The position numbers and the translations under genes were made by a program. 64,000 nt of DNA, from positions 124,001-188,000 of the forward strand of contig MSHJ01000011.1 of NCBI GenBank assembly GCA_001941065.1. The letters run 5' to 3'. The notes beneath the pieces are model-generated. The model ran no database searches. It was not told where the DNA came from and saw only the letters and a program-made list of their open reading frames with translations. The stretch comes from Alistipes sp. Zagget8 (GTDB lineage: Bacteria; Bacteroidota; Bacteroidia; Bacteroidales; Rikenellaceae). The stretch's first letter is position 1. Each line of letters opens with the position of its first letter. Shown piece after piece: positions 33,429-41,582 of this stretch.

Positions 33429-34199
33429 CTATTTCAGCACATTGCCAAGATTTTTCAGCTGCCGGTAATCGGTCAGGTCCGTCTGCACGGGGACCACCGC
33501 CACATAGTTGTTCGCCAGGGCCCATTCGTCGGTATCCTCGGCTCCGGGTTCGCCGTTGACGAATTCGCCCGTGAGCCAGAAATACTCGCGGCCCCGGGGG
33601 TCTTCGTGGCGGTAGAACTCCTCGCGCCAGAAACCGCGGTTCTGGCGGCAGAGTTTTATTCCCTTTATCGTTTCGGGGCGTCCGACCGGGACATTGACGT
33701 TGAGACACAGCGGCAATTCGATCTCCCCGGCGAGGATGTCGCCGACGATCTGTTTGCCGCAGGCCACCGCCGCGTCGAAATCGGCATCGTCGCGGTGGTC
33801 GTCGAGCGACAGTCCGATGGCCGGGCAGCTGTAGAAACTGCCCTCGATGGCCGCGCCCATCGTCCCGGAGTAGAGCACGTTGACGGCCGAATTGGAGCCG
33901 TGGTTGATGCCCGAGATCACCAGGTCTACACGCTCGTCGCGCAGCAGGTAATCGAATGCCATCTTCACGCAGTCGACCGGCGTTCCCGAGAAGGCGTATA
34001 TTTCGAGCCCCTCCTCCTCGCGGACGCGCCGCAGGTAGAGGGGATTGTACATCGTGATGGCCTGGCTCATGCCGCTCTGCATCGTCTCGGGGGCCACGAC
34101 CACCACACGGCCGAAGCCCCGGGCCACCTCGACGGCAGCGGCCAGGCCTTTGGAATCGTAGCCGTCGTCGTTGGTGACAAGTATCAGTCTTTCATTCAT
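33429..34199 (-). CDS. surE: 5'/3'-nucleotidase SurE
   Basis: SurE is a cytoplasmic metal-dependent nucleotidase and survival protein. The 256-residue form starting at 34199 opens with [20 protein letters not shown], where the Asp-Asp pair binds the metal; [19 protein letters not shown] and [24 protein letters not shown] complete the active site. An in-frame extension upstream to 34472 is rejected since it passes through the promoter region and has no homology. The gene is divergent from rplS. Confidence 0.95.
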   Translation of the reverse strand: MNERLILVTNDDGYDSKGLAAAVEVARGFGRVVVVAPETMQSGMSQAITMYNPLYLRRVREEEGLEIYAFSGTPVDCVKMAFDYLLRDERVDLVISGINHGSNSAVNVLYSGTMGAAIEGSFYSCPAIGLSLDDHRDDADFDAAVACGKQIVGDILAGEIELPLCLNVNVPVGRPETIKGIKLCRQNRGFWREEFYRHEDPRGREYFWLTGEFVNGEPGAEDTDEWALANNYVAVVPVQTDLTDYRQLKNLGNVLK

Positions 34200-34220
34200 C
34201 TTTTTCAGTTCGTTTTCCTG

Positions 34221-34228
34221 CAAAGATA
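34221..34228 (-). promoter_or_regulatory. -7 box for surE
   Basis: CAAAGATA is TATCTTTG on the minus strand, 21 bases before the surE ATG. The nearest TTGCA on this strand (34256-34252) is 23 bases away, slightly farther than usual. Confidence 0.6.
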
Positions 34229-34259
34229 CAAATAATCTCGCGCTTTTTTCATGCAATAG

Positions 34260-34291
34260 TTGCACCGTTCCGAAAATTCTTCCTATCTTTG
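34260..34291 (+). promoter_or_regulatory. promoter of rplS
   Basis: TTGCA (34260-34264) and TATCTTTG (34284-34291) are separated by 19 bases, an excellent match to the Bacteroidetes consensus. TTGCA is half of the palindrome TGCAATAGTTGCA (34252-34264), whose other half faces surE. Confidence 0.75.
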
Positions 34292-34296
34292 CAATC

Positions 34297-34456
34297 CCTT
34301 TCGGGCGTATATCAACCTCTTTCATTGGGCGGTACGGCGGATGCGGGCTGCGGACGGCAACGGACGCGGCACCCGCGGGATTACAGGCAAAGGGCCTGTA
34401 TGGTAGCCGGAACGCAGCGGAAATGTCGGATGCGAAACACAAAATTTGTTGCAACA
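34297..34456 (+). promoter_or_regulatory. long 5' leader of rplS
   Basis: From the expected transcription start to the rplS ATG there are about 160 bases, much longer than the 17-30 base leaders of neighbouring genes. The stretch is GC-rich with several short self-complementary parts (for example GCGGG near 34339 with CCCGC near 34375). Ribosomal protein genes often carry autoregulatory leaders, so this is a candidate, but I could not fold it into a known structure. Confidence 0.4.
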
Positions 34457-34834
34457 ATGAACAAAGACGCAATCATCAAGCTCGTCAACGAGCAGTTGTG
34501 GCCGAAGACGGACGCCGACGTACCGTCGTTCAAGGCCGGTGACACGATCACCGTTTCCTACAAGATCGTCGAGGGTAACAAGGAGCGTATCCAGAGTTTC
34601 CGCGGCGTAGTGATCCAGATCAAGGGCTCGGGCAAGACCAAGATGTTCACGATCCGCAAGATTTCGGGCGGCGTGGGTGTCGAGCGTATCTTCCCCCTCT
34701 ACTCGCCTCACATCGAGAAGATCGAGGTCAACAAGGTCGGTGTCGTACGCCGTGCACGTATCTACTACCTGCGCGACCTGACCGGCAAGAAGGCCCGCAT
34801 CAAGGAGAAGCGTATGACCCGCACGGACAAATAG
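34457..34834 (+). CDS. rplS: 50S ribosomal protein L19
   Basis: L19 sits at the subunit interface of the ribosome. The 125-residue protein contains [55 protein letters not shown] and [20 protein letters not shown], all characteristic. The ATG at 34457 gives the family N-terminus [14 protein letters not shown]. It is monocistronic here, unlike the rpsP-rimM-trmD-rplS operon of many bacteria, and has its own promoter, long leader and terminator. Confidence 0.99.
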   Translation: MNKDAIIKLVNEQLWPKTDADVPSFKAGDTITVSYKIVEGNKERIQSFRGVVIQIKGSGKTKMFTIRKISGGVGVERIFPLYSPHIEKIEVNKVGVVRRARIYYLRDLTGKKARIKEKRMTRTDK

Positions 34835-34851
34835 TCCGCAAAGGTGCAGAA

Positions 34852-34889
34852 AAAACAGGATGGCCATCACGGTCATCCTGTTTTTTTTG
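34852..34889 (+). terminator. intrinsic terminator of rplS
   Basis: ACAGGATG (34855-34862) pairs with CATCCTGT (34874-34881) and is followed by a run of T. On the other strand the leading A run gives a T stretch too, so it can also end the convergent GH125 transcript. Confidence 0.9.
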
Positions 34890-34928
34890 TTGCATCCGCC
34901 GGTCCGAAGGCCCGGATTCGGCTGTTTT

Positions 34929-36347
34929 TCAGCGTACCTCGATGCTGTTCAGCAAATCGGTTTTGCCCTCGTCGGCCAGCCGGAGGATCAGTTCGCCGAA
35001 AAGCGTGTTGGCCCAGGCGAACCAGGGACGGGTGAATTTCGAAGGGTCGTCCTTGTGAAAGGATTCGTGCATGAATCCGGTTCCCCCGTCGGTGTTTACG
35101 AGCGTCTCGACACATCGTTTGATTTCCGCGTCGTCGTCGCTGGTCAGGGCACGCATGATCAGGCTCATGGGCCAGATCATGTCGGCGCCGATATGCGGTC
35201 CGCCGATTCCTTCGGCCGCCGTGCCCCGGAAGAAATAGGGATTCGATTCGCTCCATACGAAGCGCCGGGTGTTCCGGTAGACGGGATCGTCCTGCGGGAC
35301 ATCCCCCAGATAGGCCATGGCCAGCAGGCTGGGAGCGTTGGCGTCGTCCATCAGCAGGCGGTTGCCGAAGCCGTCGACCTCGAAAGCGTATATTTTTCCG
35401 AACTGCGGATGGTCGCAGACGGCATATTCTCTCAGCGCCCGTTCGACCTCGGCGGCGAGCGTTTCGCATGCGGACGCCAGCGGTTCGTCGCGGTTTACCG
35501 TGCGCAGTATCTCCGCGGCCTTGCGCAGCGATGAGACGGCGAAGAAATTCGACGGGACCAGAAACGGAAAGGTCGTGGCGTCGTCCGAAGGCCGGAACGA
35601 CGAGGCGATGAGCCCGACGGGTTTTGCCGGATGGCCGTATCCGTTTTTGAGCTGGGTGTCCAGCGCATCTTCGGTCACGCGCTGGAACGTGTACGGTCCG
35701 GGCCCTTCGCGGCGCTGCTGGTCGCGCAGGGTTTTCAGCACGAGGCGCATGGCCTCTATCCATCGTTCGTCGAACACCGAGGCGTCGCCCGTGGTTTTCC
35801 AGTAGCCGTAAGCCAGCCGGATCACATAGCACGGCGAGTCGAGCTCCCACTTGCGTTCGTGCAGTTCGGGCTTCATCTCCGTCCAGTCGTCCTGCCAGCC
35901 GGTTCCGGTGGGGCCGTCGTTGAAAGCATTGGCGTAAGGGTCCGTCAGCAGGCATTTCAACTGGCGGCGGACAACGCCCCGGATCAGGCGGCGCAGGGCT
36001 TTGTCTTCGCGTGCCAGCGGGAGGTAGGGCCACACCTGCGCTCCCGAGTCACGCAGCCACATGGCGTGAATATCGCCCGTATATACAAAGGTATCGTCCT
36101 GCCCCTCCTCGTCCTTGCGGTAGTGGACGGTGGTGTCGAGCGTATTGGGGAAGCAGTTTTCGAACATCCAGACCAACTTGGGAACCGTGACCGTCTGCCG
36201 GATACGTTCGATCTGCCGTTCGACGGCCTGCGAGGTGAAGAGCCGCTCCGAGGCTTCCGGGCGGTTGGAGGTCCCGCAATCGGGGCCGGATGCGCTGACG
36301 GCTGCGGCGGCAGAGAGCGTCGATAGCAGGAGAAGCAGTTTTTTCAT
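34929..36347 (-). CDS. GH125 exo-alpha-1,6-mannosidase
   Basis: Glycoside hydrolase family 125 removes terminal alpha-1,6-linked mannose with inversion. The chosen ATG yields a signal peptide (MKKLLLLLSTLSAAAAVSAS). Family motifs seen are FENCFPNTLDTTV, YTGDIHAMWLRDSGAQVWPY, NDGPTGTGWQDDW, KWELDSPCYVIRLAYGYWK, SSFRPSDDATTFPFLVPSNF and GGTGFMHESFHKDDPSKFTR. The (alpha/alpha)6 fold enzyme of 472 residues has the normal size. It is next to the XylR-type regulator and across from the GH92 operon, and would act after GH92 on the trimmed mannose chain, in the periplasm or on the surface. Confidence 0.95.
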   Translation of the reverse strand: MKKLLLLLSTLSAAAAVSASGPDCGTSNRPEASERLFTSQAVERQIERIRQTVTVPKLVWMFENCFPNTLDTTVHYRKDEEGQDDTFVYTGDIHAMWLRDSGAQVWPYLPLAREDKALRRLIRGVVRRQLKCLLTDPYANAFNDGPTGTGWQDDWTEMKPELHERKWELDSPCYVIRLAYGYWKTTGDASVFDERWIEAMRLVLKTLRDQQRREGPGPYTFQRVTEDALDTQLKNGYGHPAKPVGLIASSFRPSDDATTFPFLVPSNFFAVSSLRKAAEILRTVNRDEPLASACETLAAEVERALREYAVCDHPQFGKIYAFEVDGFGNRLLMDDANAPSLLAMAYLGDVPQDDPVYRNTRRFVWSESNPYFFRGTAAEGIGGPHIGADMIWPMSLIMRALTSDDDAEIKRCVETLVNTDGGTGFMHESFHKDDPSKFTRPWFAWANTLFGELILRLADEGKTDLLNSIEVR

Positions 36348-36368
36348 GCGGTTGAGTATTGGTTTCTG

Positions 36369-36376
36369 CAAAAATA
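36369..36376 (-). promoter_or_regulatory. -7 box for the GH125 gene
   Basis: CAAAAATA is TATTTTTG on the minus strand, 21 bases ahead of the ATG. Upstream lie two direct repeats that could bind the AraC-type regulator. Confidence 0.5.
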
Positions 36377-36406
36377 ACAGGATTCCCGCTCCTGCGCTCC
36401 CCGATA

Positions 36407-36438
36407 TGCGCAGTAGGTTCTTCGTTTTGCGCAGGTTC
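36407..36438 (-). promoter_or_regulatory. candidate XylR/AraC-type operator, two direct repeats
   Basis: TGCGCAGTAGGTTC (36407-36420) and TGCGCAGGTTC (36428-36438) begin 21 bases apart, two helical turns, as is typical for AraC-family half-sites. They lie just upstream of the GH125 -7 box and between GH125 and the end of the regulator gene. A related TCCGCAGTTCTTCGCGG occurs at 37702-37718 before the GH92 operon. Inference only. Confidence 0.4.
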
Positions 36439-36446
36439 GCCGCGAA

Positions 36447-37631
36447 TCAGAATTTGGCTTGTATGACCTGCTGCCGGTATTCCGACGGGGTGATGCCTTT
36501 GAGCTGCTTGAACGAGCGCGAAACATTCTTGATGTCGGAGAATCCCAGTTCGACGGCCGCTTCCGAGACGCTCATTCCTTCGCACAGCAGCTGCGTCATC
36601 TTTTCGATCCGGACCTGAATGATGTAGTCGTAGATCGACGTGCCCATGCTCCTCTTGAACCGGGTCTCCAGCAGGCGGCGCGAGAGCGGTACGAGCGAGA
36701 CCAGGTTGTCGACCGAAATTTTCTGGCTGATGTTTTCGTGGATGTATTTCAGCACCTCGGCGATGTGCGGATCGTTGTTGGCATAGATGTCCGTCGACTG
36801 CCGGGTCACGATGTGTGTCGGGAATACCATGACGTCCTCCCGTTCGGCCTCCGGGTCGCGGATGATCCGGTCGATCAGGCGGGCTACGTCGTATCCGCCC
36901 TGTTCGATGTTCTGGTTAAGCGACGAGAGATTCGGGTCCGAGAGCCGGCAGATCGTTTCGTCGTTGTCTACGCCGAGTACGGCGATGTCGTCCGGGATGC
37001 GAAAATTCCCCCCCCCTCCGCCTTCGGCGTGCAGACAGGCCTCTGTGATGTGATAAGCCTGATTGTCGTCGCAGGCCATGATTGCAACCGGTTTGGGCAG
37101 CGATTGCAGCCAGGTGGTCAGCTGAATTGGGTCGTAGAGCCACAGGTCCGTCTGCGACGTGTTCCGCAGCGCCGAGAAGGTGAATTCGGGATTGGCCTGC
37201 CGGATCGTTTCGCGGAAACCCTGATAGCGTTCGTCGGACCATACGATTCCGCGGGTGCCGTAGAACGCGAAATGGCGGAATCCCTTTTTCAGAAAATATT
37301 CCGCGCCCATCTGCCCGGCCCGATAGTGGGGTCCCGTGATGTTGGGAATCGTCGTGAAGCGGGTTTTGAAATCCTGTGCGACGGCGATGATGCCGTTGCG
37401 GGCGAACAGTTCGATGTTGTCCGTGTTGTAGAACTGTCCGATGACGGCATCGGCACGCATGCGCTGTGCCCAGTCGATTACGGCTTCGATACCGAATTTA
37501 TCGCGAATGGAGAGGGGCAGCCGGCAGAGGCTCCAGGCTTGTCCGGTGTCGTGGGCGTAACGTGCAATACCCAGCAGAAGGCCCCGGGCGTAAGCCTCGG
37601 AGAAATCCGTCAGAAAGATAATACGTGCCAT
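36447..37631 (-). CDS. XylR-type AraC-family transcriptional regulator with G9 tract
   Basis: The protein (394 residues) has a LacI-like periplasmic-binding-protein sensor domain (RIIFLTDFSEAYARGLLLGI, ADAVIGQFYN, AIMACDDNQAYHITEAC, DDIAVLGVDNDETICRLSDP) and a C-terminal AraC helix-turn-helix (SVSEAAVELGFSDIKNVSRSFKQLKGITPSEYR). This is the XylR architecture, sensing a free sugar in the cytoplasm. It sits between GH125 and the GH92 operon and is their likely regulator, instead of a hybrid two-component system or ECF sigma factor. A run of nine G (coding strand; 37008-37016) encodes part of a five-glycine stretch before NFRIPDD; slippage there would abolish the DNA-binding domain. A TATCTTTA near-consensus -7 box lies at 37659-37652. 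Confidence 0.93.
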   Translation of the reverse strand: MARIIFLTDFSEAYARGLLLGIARYAHDTGQAWSLCRLPLSIRDKFGIEAVIDWAQRMRADAVIGQFYNTDNIELFARNGIIAVAQDFKTRFTTIPNITGPHYRAGQMGAEYFLKKGFRHFAFYGTRGIVWSDERYQGFRETIRQANPEFTFSALRNTSQTDLWLYDPIQLTTWLQSLPKPVAIMACDDNQAYHITEACLHAEGGGGGNFRIPDDIAVLGVDNDETICRLSDPNLSSLNQNIEQGGYDVARLIDRIIRDPEAEREDVMVFPTHIVTRQSTDIYANNDPHIAEVLKYIHENISQKISVDNLVSLVPLSRRLLETRFKRSMGTSIYDYIIQVRIEKMTQLLCEGMSVSEAAVELGFSDIKNVSRSFKQLKGITPSEYRQQVIQAKF

Positions 37632-37775
37632 TCTGGAGATCTTTTATGGGCTAAAGATAGCCTTTTTTCGCAGAAACGACGCTGTCCGGTCCGCTTTTTT
37701 GTCCGCAGTTCTTCGCGGGGCGGGGTTTCTCCGGCGAAATGTCTGCGTGAAATGAGGACGCAAAAGCGGAAATCG

Positions 37776-37808
37776 CCGCCGGTTACGGCGGAGGCCTTAT
37801 TATATTTG
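37776..37808 (+). promoter_or_regulatory. GH92 operon promoter with inverted repeat
   Basis: TATATTTG at 37801-37808 fits the -7 consensus and gives a leader of about 28 bases. Directly upstream is a perfect inverted repeat CCGCCG-GTTA-CGGCGG (37776-37791), which occupies the -7 to -33 spacer and is well placed to act as an operator. No TTG is seen at -33, as expected for a promoter that depends on an activator. Confidence 0.55.
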
Positions 37809-37840
37809 TATACACGAAACTCTAACCCATCCGAACGACC

Positions 37841-40723
37841 ATGATGCGAACCTTGATTTTGGCATTTGCAGCGCTTGCGGGTGCCGCCTATGCCCGTTCT
37901 TCCGCTCCGCTCGAATATGTCGATCCCTTCATCGGGACCGGATTCCACGGGCACACCTATCCCGGCGCCACGACTCCATTCGGCATGGTGCAGCTCAGTC
38001 CCGATACGCGGGCGGACAACTGGGACGCCTGTGCGGGTTATCATTACGATGATCGGACGATCGACGGGTTTTCCCATACGCATTTGAGCGGAACGGGCTG
38101 CGCCGACCTGGCCGACATCCTGTTCCATCCCGCCACCCGGGCCGAAGTGGTGCGCGACGGCGAGTATCTGCCGCAGCCTTACGCCTTTTCGCATGACCGC
38201 GAGCGGGCGTCCTGCGGCTATTATGCGGTCGAACTGCCCGGGGAGGGGTTGACGGTCGAACTTACGGCGGCGCCCCGTACCGGTGTGCACCGCTATACGT
38301 TCCACGGCGCCGGACCGCGGAGGGTGGTCGTCGACCTGATGCATACGATCACCGATGAAAAGATAGACCTGCGCGAGTTGCGGCAAACGGCGCCCGACGA
38401 GCTTGCGGGGATGCGGCGCACGCAGGGATGGGTCTCCGACCACTGCGTTTTCTTTTCGGCCCGCTTTTCGGAACCCTTCACCGACGTGCAGCTGCTCGGG
38501 GACAGGCAGGCCGTGCTGACGTTCGCTCCCGGCCTCGGGACGCTGACCGTCGCAGTCGGACTTTCGGCCGTGAGCGCGGAAAATGCGCGTGAGAACAGTC
38601 TCACCGAGGTTCCCGAACTGGATTTCGACGCCGTGCGCTTGCGTGCGGAGGCGTTGTGGCGCGATGCGCTCGGCGACATTGTCGTCGAGGGCGGCACCCG
38701 CGACGAGCGGATCAATTTCTATACGGCGCAGTACCACGCCAAACTCTCTCCCAACCTGATGAGCGACGTCAACGGGGAGTACCGCCGCAGCGACCAGACC
38801 ATCGCCCGCGTCGCCGACGGCCGCGCATACTATTCGACGTTCTCGCTGTGGGATACCTTCCGGGCGTGGCATCCGCTGCAAACCCTCGTCGATACGGCGC
38901 GTGTGAACGACATGATTGCCAGCATGCTCGACATGTACGACGCAACGGGCGAACTGCCCGTCTGGCCCCTCGCCTCGGGGGAGACCGGCACGATGATCGG
39001 TTATCACGCCGTGTCGGTCATTGCCGACGCCTATCTGAAGGGTATTCGCGGTTACGATGCCGGGAAGGCCCTCGATGCGATGATCCGCTCGTCGAATATC
39101 AACAAAAAGGGTTCGGCCTACTACGTGTCGCAGGGCTTCATCCCGTCGAACATCTGCCGCGAGTCGGTCTCCTGCGCCCTGGAATATGCCTATGACGATT
39201 GGGCCATCGCCCGCATGGCCGAGGCGATGGGGCGGACCGAAACGGCCCGCGAGTACGACCGCCGGGCGCTCAACTACGTCCGTGTTTTCGACGGATCGAC
39301 CCGCTTTTTCCGGGGTCGGCAGGCCGACGGGAGCTGGTCGGAACCTTTTGAGGAGTTCGTGGCCGGACGCGACTATACCGAGGCTACGCCGTGGCAGTAC
39401 CGCTTCTTCGCGCCGCACGACGTGAACGGCCTGGAACAGCTTTTCGGCGGCCGCGAGGCTTTCATACAGGAATTGGATCGCCTCTTTACGCTCGAATCGC
39501 CGCATGAGGATGCGGGACTGGTCGACATTACGGGCCTGATGGGGCAGTATGCCCACGGCAACGAGCCGAGCCATCACATGGCCTACCTTTACAGTTATGT
39601 CGGCCAGCCGTGGAAGACGCAGGAGCTGACGCGCCGCCTGCTCGACGAAATGTATGCCCCGACCCCGGAAGGGATCATCGGCAACGAGGATTGCGGACAG
39701 ATGTCGGCCTGGTATATCTTCTCTTCGCTGGGTTTTTATCCGGTGTGTCCGGGTTCGAATGAATTTGTGCTGACGGCGCCGCTGTTCGAGAAGGCGACCG
39801 TGCGGCTGGCCAACGGCCGGACGCTGACCGTGACGGCCGACAAGCCGCGGCGCAACCGCTATGTCGGGAGCGTGACGCTCAACGGGCAGGCGGTCGATAA
39901 GAATTTCATCACCTACGATCAGCTGATGGAGGGCGGAGAGCTGCATTTCGAGATGCTGCCTCAGCCCGCTTTCGACCGGGCGTCGGACCCGGCCGCACAG
40001 CCCTATTCGCTGACTCGCGGCGAGGCGGTGTCGATCCCCTATACGACGCAGTCGGTGAATCTGTTCACCGAGCCGGTCGATGTGGCGCTGGCGACGACGA
40101 CCCCGGGAGCCGAAATCCGTTATACGCTCGACGGTTCGGAACCCGATTCGCTTTCGGCGCTTTATCAGGCGCCGCTGCGGGTGGACCGTTCGCTGACGCT
40201 TTGCGCCAAAGGCTTCAAGGCGGGAGCCGCGCCCAGCCAGACCCTGACGCTCCGGGCCGAAAAGGCCGTTTTCCTGCCCCCTGCGGCCGCCGCTGCGAGC
40301 GTTCCGGGAATCCGGTTCGCCTATTACGAAGGGATTTTCTCGAAGGTGGCGGACATCGCTCGCGGGAAGCTCGTCTCCACGGGCGTGATGGCTGTTCCTT
40401 CGATTGCCGAAGCGCCGCAGGAGGACCATTTCGGCTATGTGTTCGAAGGACTTATCCGGATTCCCCGCCGGGGAGTCTGGGAATTCTTCACGCGGAGCGA
40501 CGACGGCAGCGTGCTGTTCATCGACGGCCGCAAGGTCGTGGACAACGATAGTTCGCACGCCGCGGTCACGGCCACCGGGTGCGTGGCCCTCGAGGCGGGA
40601 CTGCATGCCTGCAAACTGCTCTATTTCGAGGATTACGAGGGGCAGGAGCTCCAATGGGGCTGGAAAGCCCCCGGCGAAGAGGCGTTCTCGCCGATTCCCG
40701 CTGAAAATCTGTTCGTAAAATAA
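37841..40723 (+). CDS. GH92 alpha-mannosidase with C-terminal FN3-like and PA14 domains
   Basis: GH92 enzymes are calcium-dependent inverting exo-alpha-mannosidases, mostly alpha-1,2. The signal peptide MMRTLILAFAALAGAAYARS is followed by YVDPFIGTGFHGHTYPGATTP and the N-terminal beta-sandwich. The catalytic barrel has GNEPSHHMAYLY and GNEDCGQMSAWYIFSSLGFY, which hold the catalytic acidic residues and calcium ligands. After about residue 740 there is a chitobiase-C-like module (TPGAEIRYTLDGSEPDSLSA) and a PA14 domain (YYEGIF to GQELQWGWKAPG), likely glycan-binding. At 960 residues it is longer than the usual 740-residue GH92 because of these. First gene of a seven-gene operon. Confidence 0.95.
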   Translation: MMRTLILAFAALAGAAYARSSAPLEYVDPFIGTGFHGHTYPGATTPFGMVQLSPDTRADNWDACAGYHYDDRTIDGFSHTHLSGTGCADLADILFHPATRAEVVRDGEYLPQPYAFSHDRERASCGYYAVELPGEGLTVELTAAPRTGVHRYTFHGAGPRRVVVDLMHTITDEKIDLRELRQTAPDELAGMRRTQGWVSDHCVFFSARFSEPFTDVQLLGDRQAVLTFAPGLGTLTVAVGLSAVSAENARENSLTEVPELDFDAVRLRAEALWRDALGDIVVEGGTRDERINFYTAQYHAKLSPNLMSDVNGEYRRSDQTIARVADGRAYYSTFSLWDTFRAWHPLQTLVDTARVNDMIASMLDMYDATGELPVWPLASGETGTMIGYHAVSVIADAYLKGIRGYDAGKALDAMIRSSNINKKGSAYYVSQGFIPSNICRESVSCALEYAYDDWAIARMAEAMGRTETAREYDRRALNYVRVFDGSTRFFRGRQADGSWSEPFEEFVAGRDYTEATPWQYRFFAPHDVNGLEQLFGGREAFIQELDRLFTLESPHEDAGLVDITGLMGQYAHGNEPSHHMAYLYSYVGQPWKTQELTRRLLDEMYAPTPEGIIGNEDCGQMSAWYIFSSLGFYPVCPGSNEFVLTAPLFEKATVRLANGRTLTVTADKPRRNRYVGSVTLNGQAVDKNFITYDQLMEGGELHFEMLPQPAFDRASDPAAQPYSLTRGEAVSIPYTTQSVNLFTEPVDVALATTTPGAEIRYTLDGSEPDSLSALYQAPLRVDRSLTLCAKGFKAGAAPSQTLTLRAEKAVFLPPAAAAASVPGIRFAYYEGIFSKVADIARGKLVSTGVMAVPSIAEAPQEDHFGYVFEGLIRIPRRGVWEFFTRSDDGSVLFIDGRKVVDNDSSHAAVTATGCVALEAGLHACKLLYFEDYEGQELQWGWKAPGEEAFSPIPAENLFVK

Positions 40724-40730
40724 TACGGCT

Positions 40731-41570
40731 ATGAAGAAATTGTTTTTTCTGCTGGCGCTGACGGCTGCGGTTTCCTGCAACACGCCGCAGGACCTGACCG
40801 TGATGACGCTGAATATGCGCTATGACAATCCCGAGGACGGGGTGAATAATTGGCGTTTCCGCCGCGAACGGGTCGGGGAGTTGATCCGCTCGGAGGCCGT
40901 CGATCTGCTGGGGACGCAGGAGGTGCTCGCCAATCAGTTCGACGACCTGCAGGCCCTGCTGCCCGGTTACTGCGCGGTTGGCGTCGGCCGGGAAGACGGA
41001 GCGCGTGCGGGCGAATTCAACGCCGTGTTTTTCCGCAGCGACCGTTTCGAATTGCTTGACTCCGGGGTGTTCTGGTTGAGCGAGGAGCCCGAGACGCCCG
41101 GTTCGAAGGGATGGGACGGAGCCTGCGAGCGTCTGGCGACGTGGGTCATGCTGCGTGATAAGAGCGGCCGCGAGCTGCTTTTTATCAACACCCACCTCGA
41201 TCATATCGGCGAGCAGGCCCGCCGTGAGGGCGTCGCATTGCTGCTGCTGCGCATCGAAACGCTGCGCGGCGACCGTCCGGTGATTCTTACGGGCGATTTC
41301 AACGCCGAACCCTCGTCGCCGGTCATTGCGCACGTGGTGGCCGACGGAACCCTGCGCAGCGCCTGGGACACGGCCCCGGTCCGAACCGGAACGGCGTGGA
41401 GCTTCTCCGATTTCGGGCAGCTTCCCGTGGAAGAACGTCCGCTGATCGACTATGTGTTCTACGGTGGCGGCCTGGAGGTCCAATCCTGTTCGATATTGCC
41501 CGACACGCTCGGCGGAGGATACCTCTCCGACCATGCACCTGTCGAGGCTCGTTTGAGCTATGTACGATAA
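40731..41570 (+). CDS. endonuclease/exonuclease/phosphatase-family lipoprotein (1)
   Basis: The N-terminus MKKLFFLLALTAAVSC is a short lipoprotein signal. The EEP-fold metal site is complete: MTLNMRYDNPEDGVNNW, GTQEVLANQ (Glu), INTHLDHIGEQAR (His), LTGDFNAEPSS (Asp, Asn) and LSDHAPVEARL (Asp, His). In glycan loci such secreted EEP enzymes are thought to remove phosphate from sugars or cleave phosphodiesters rather than DNA; a mannoside phosphatase role fits the GH92 neighbour. It lies seven bases after GH92. The substrate is inferred, the fold is secure. Confidence 0.9.
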   Translation: MKKLFFLLALTAAVSCNTPQDLTVMTLNMRYDNPEDGVNNWRFRRERVGELIRSEAVDLLGTQEVLANQFDDLQALLPGYCAVGVGREDGARAGEFNAVFFRSDRFELLDSGVFWLSEEPETPGSKGWDGACERLATWVMLRDKSGRELLFINTHLDHIGEQARREGVALLLLRIETLRGDRPVILTGDFNAEPSSPVIAHVVADGTLRSAWDTAPVRTGTAWSFSDFGQLPVEERPLIDYVFYGGGLEVQSCSILPDTLGGGYLSDHAPVEARLSYVR

Positions 41571-41582
41571 AAAGAAACCGAT

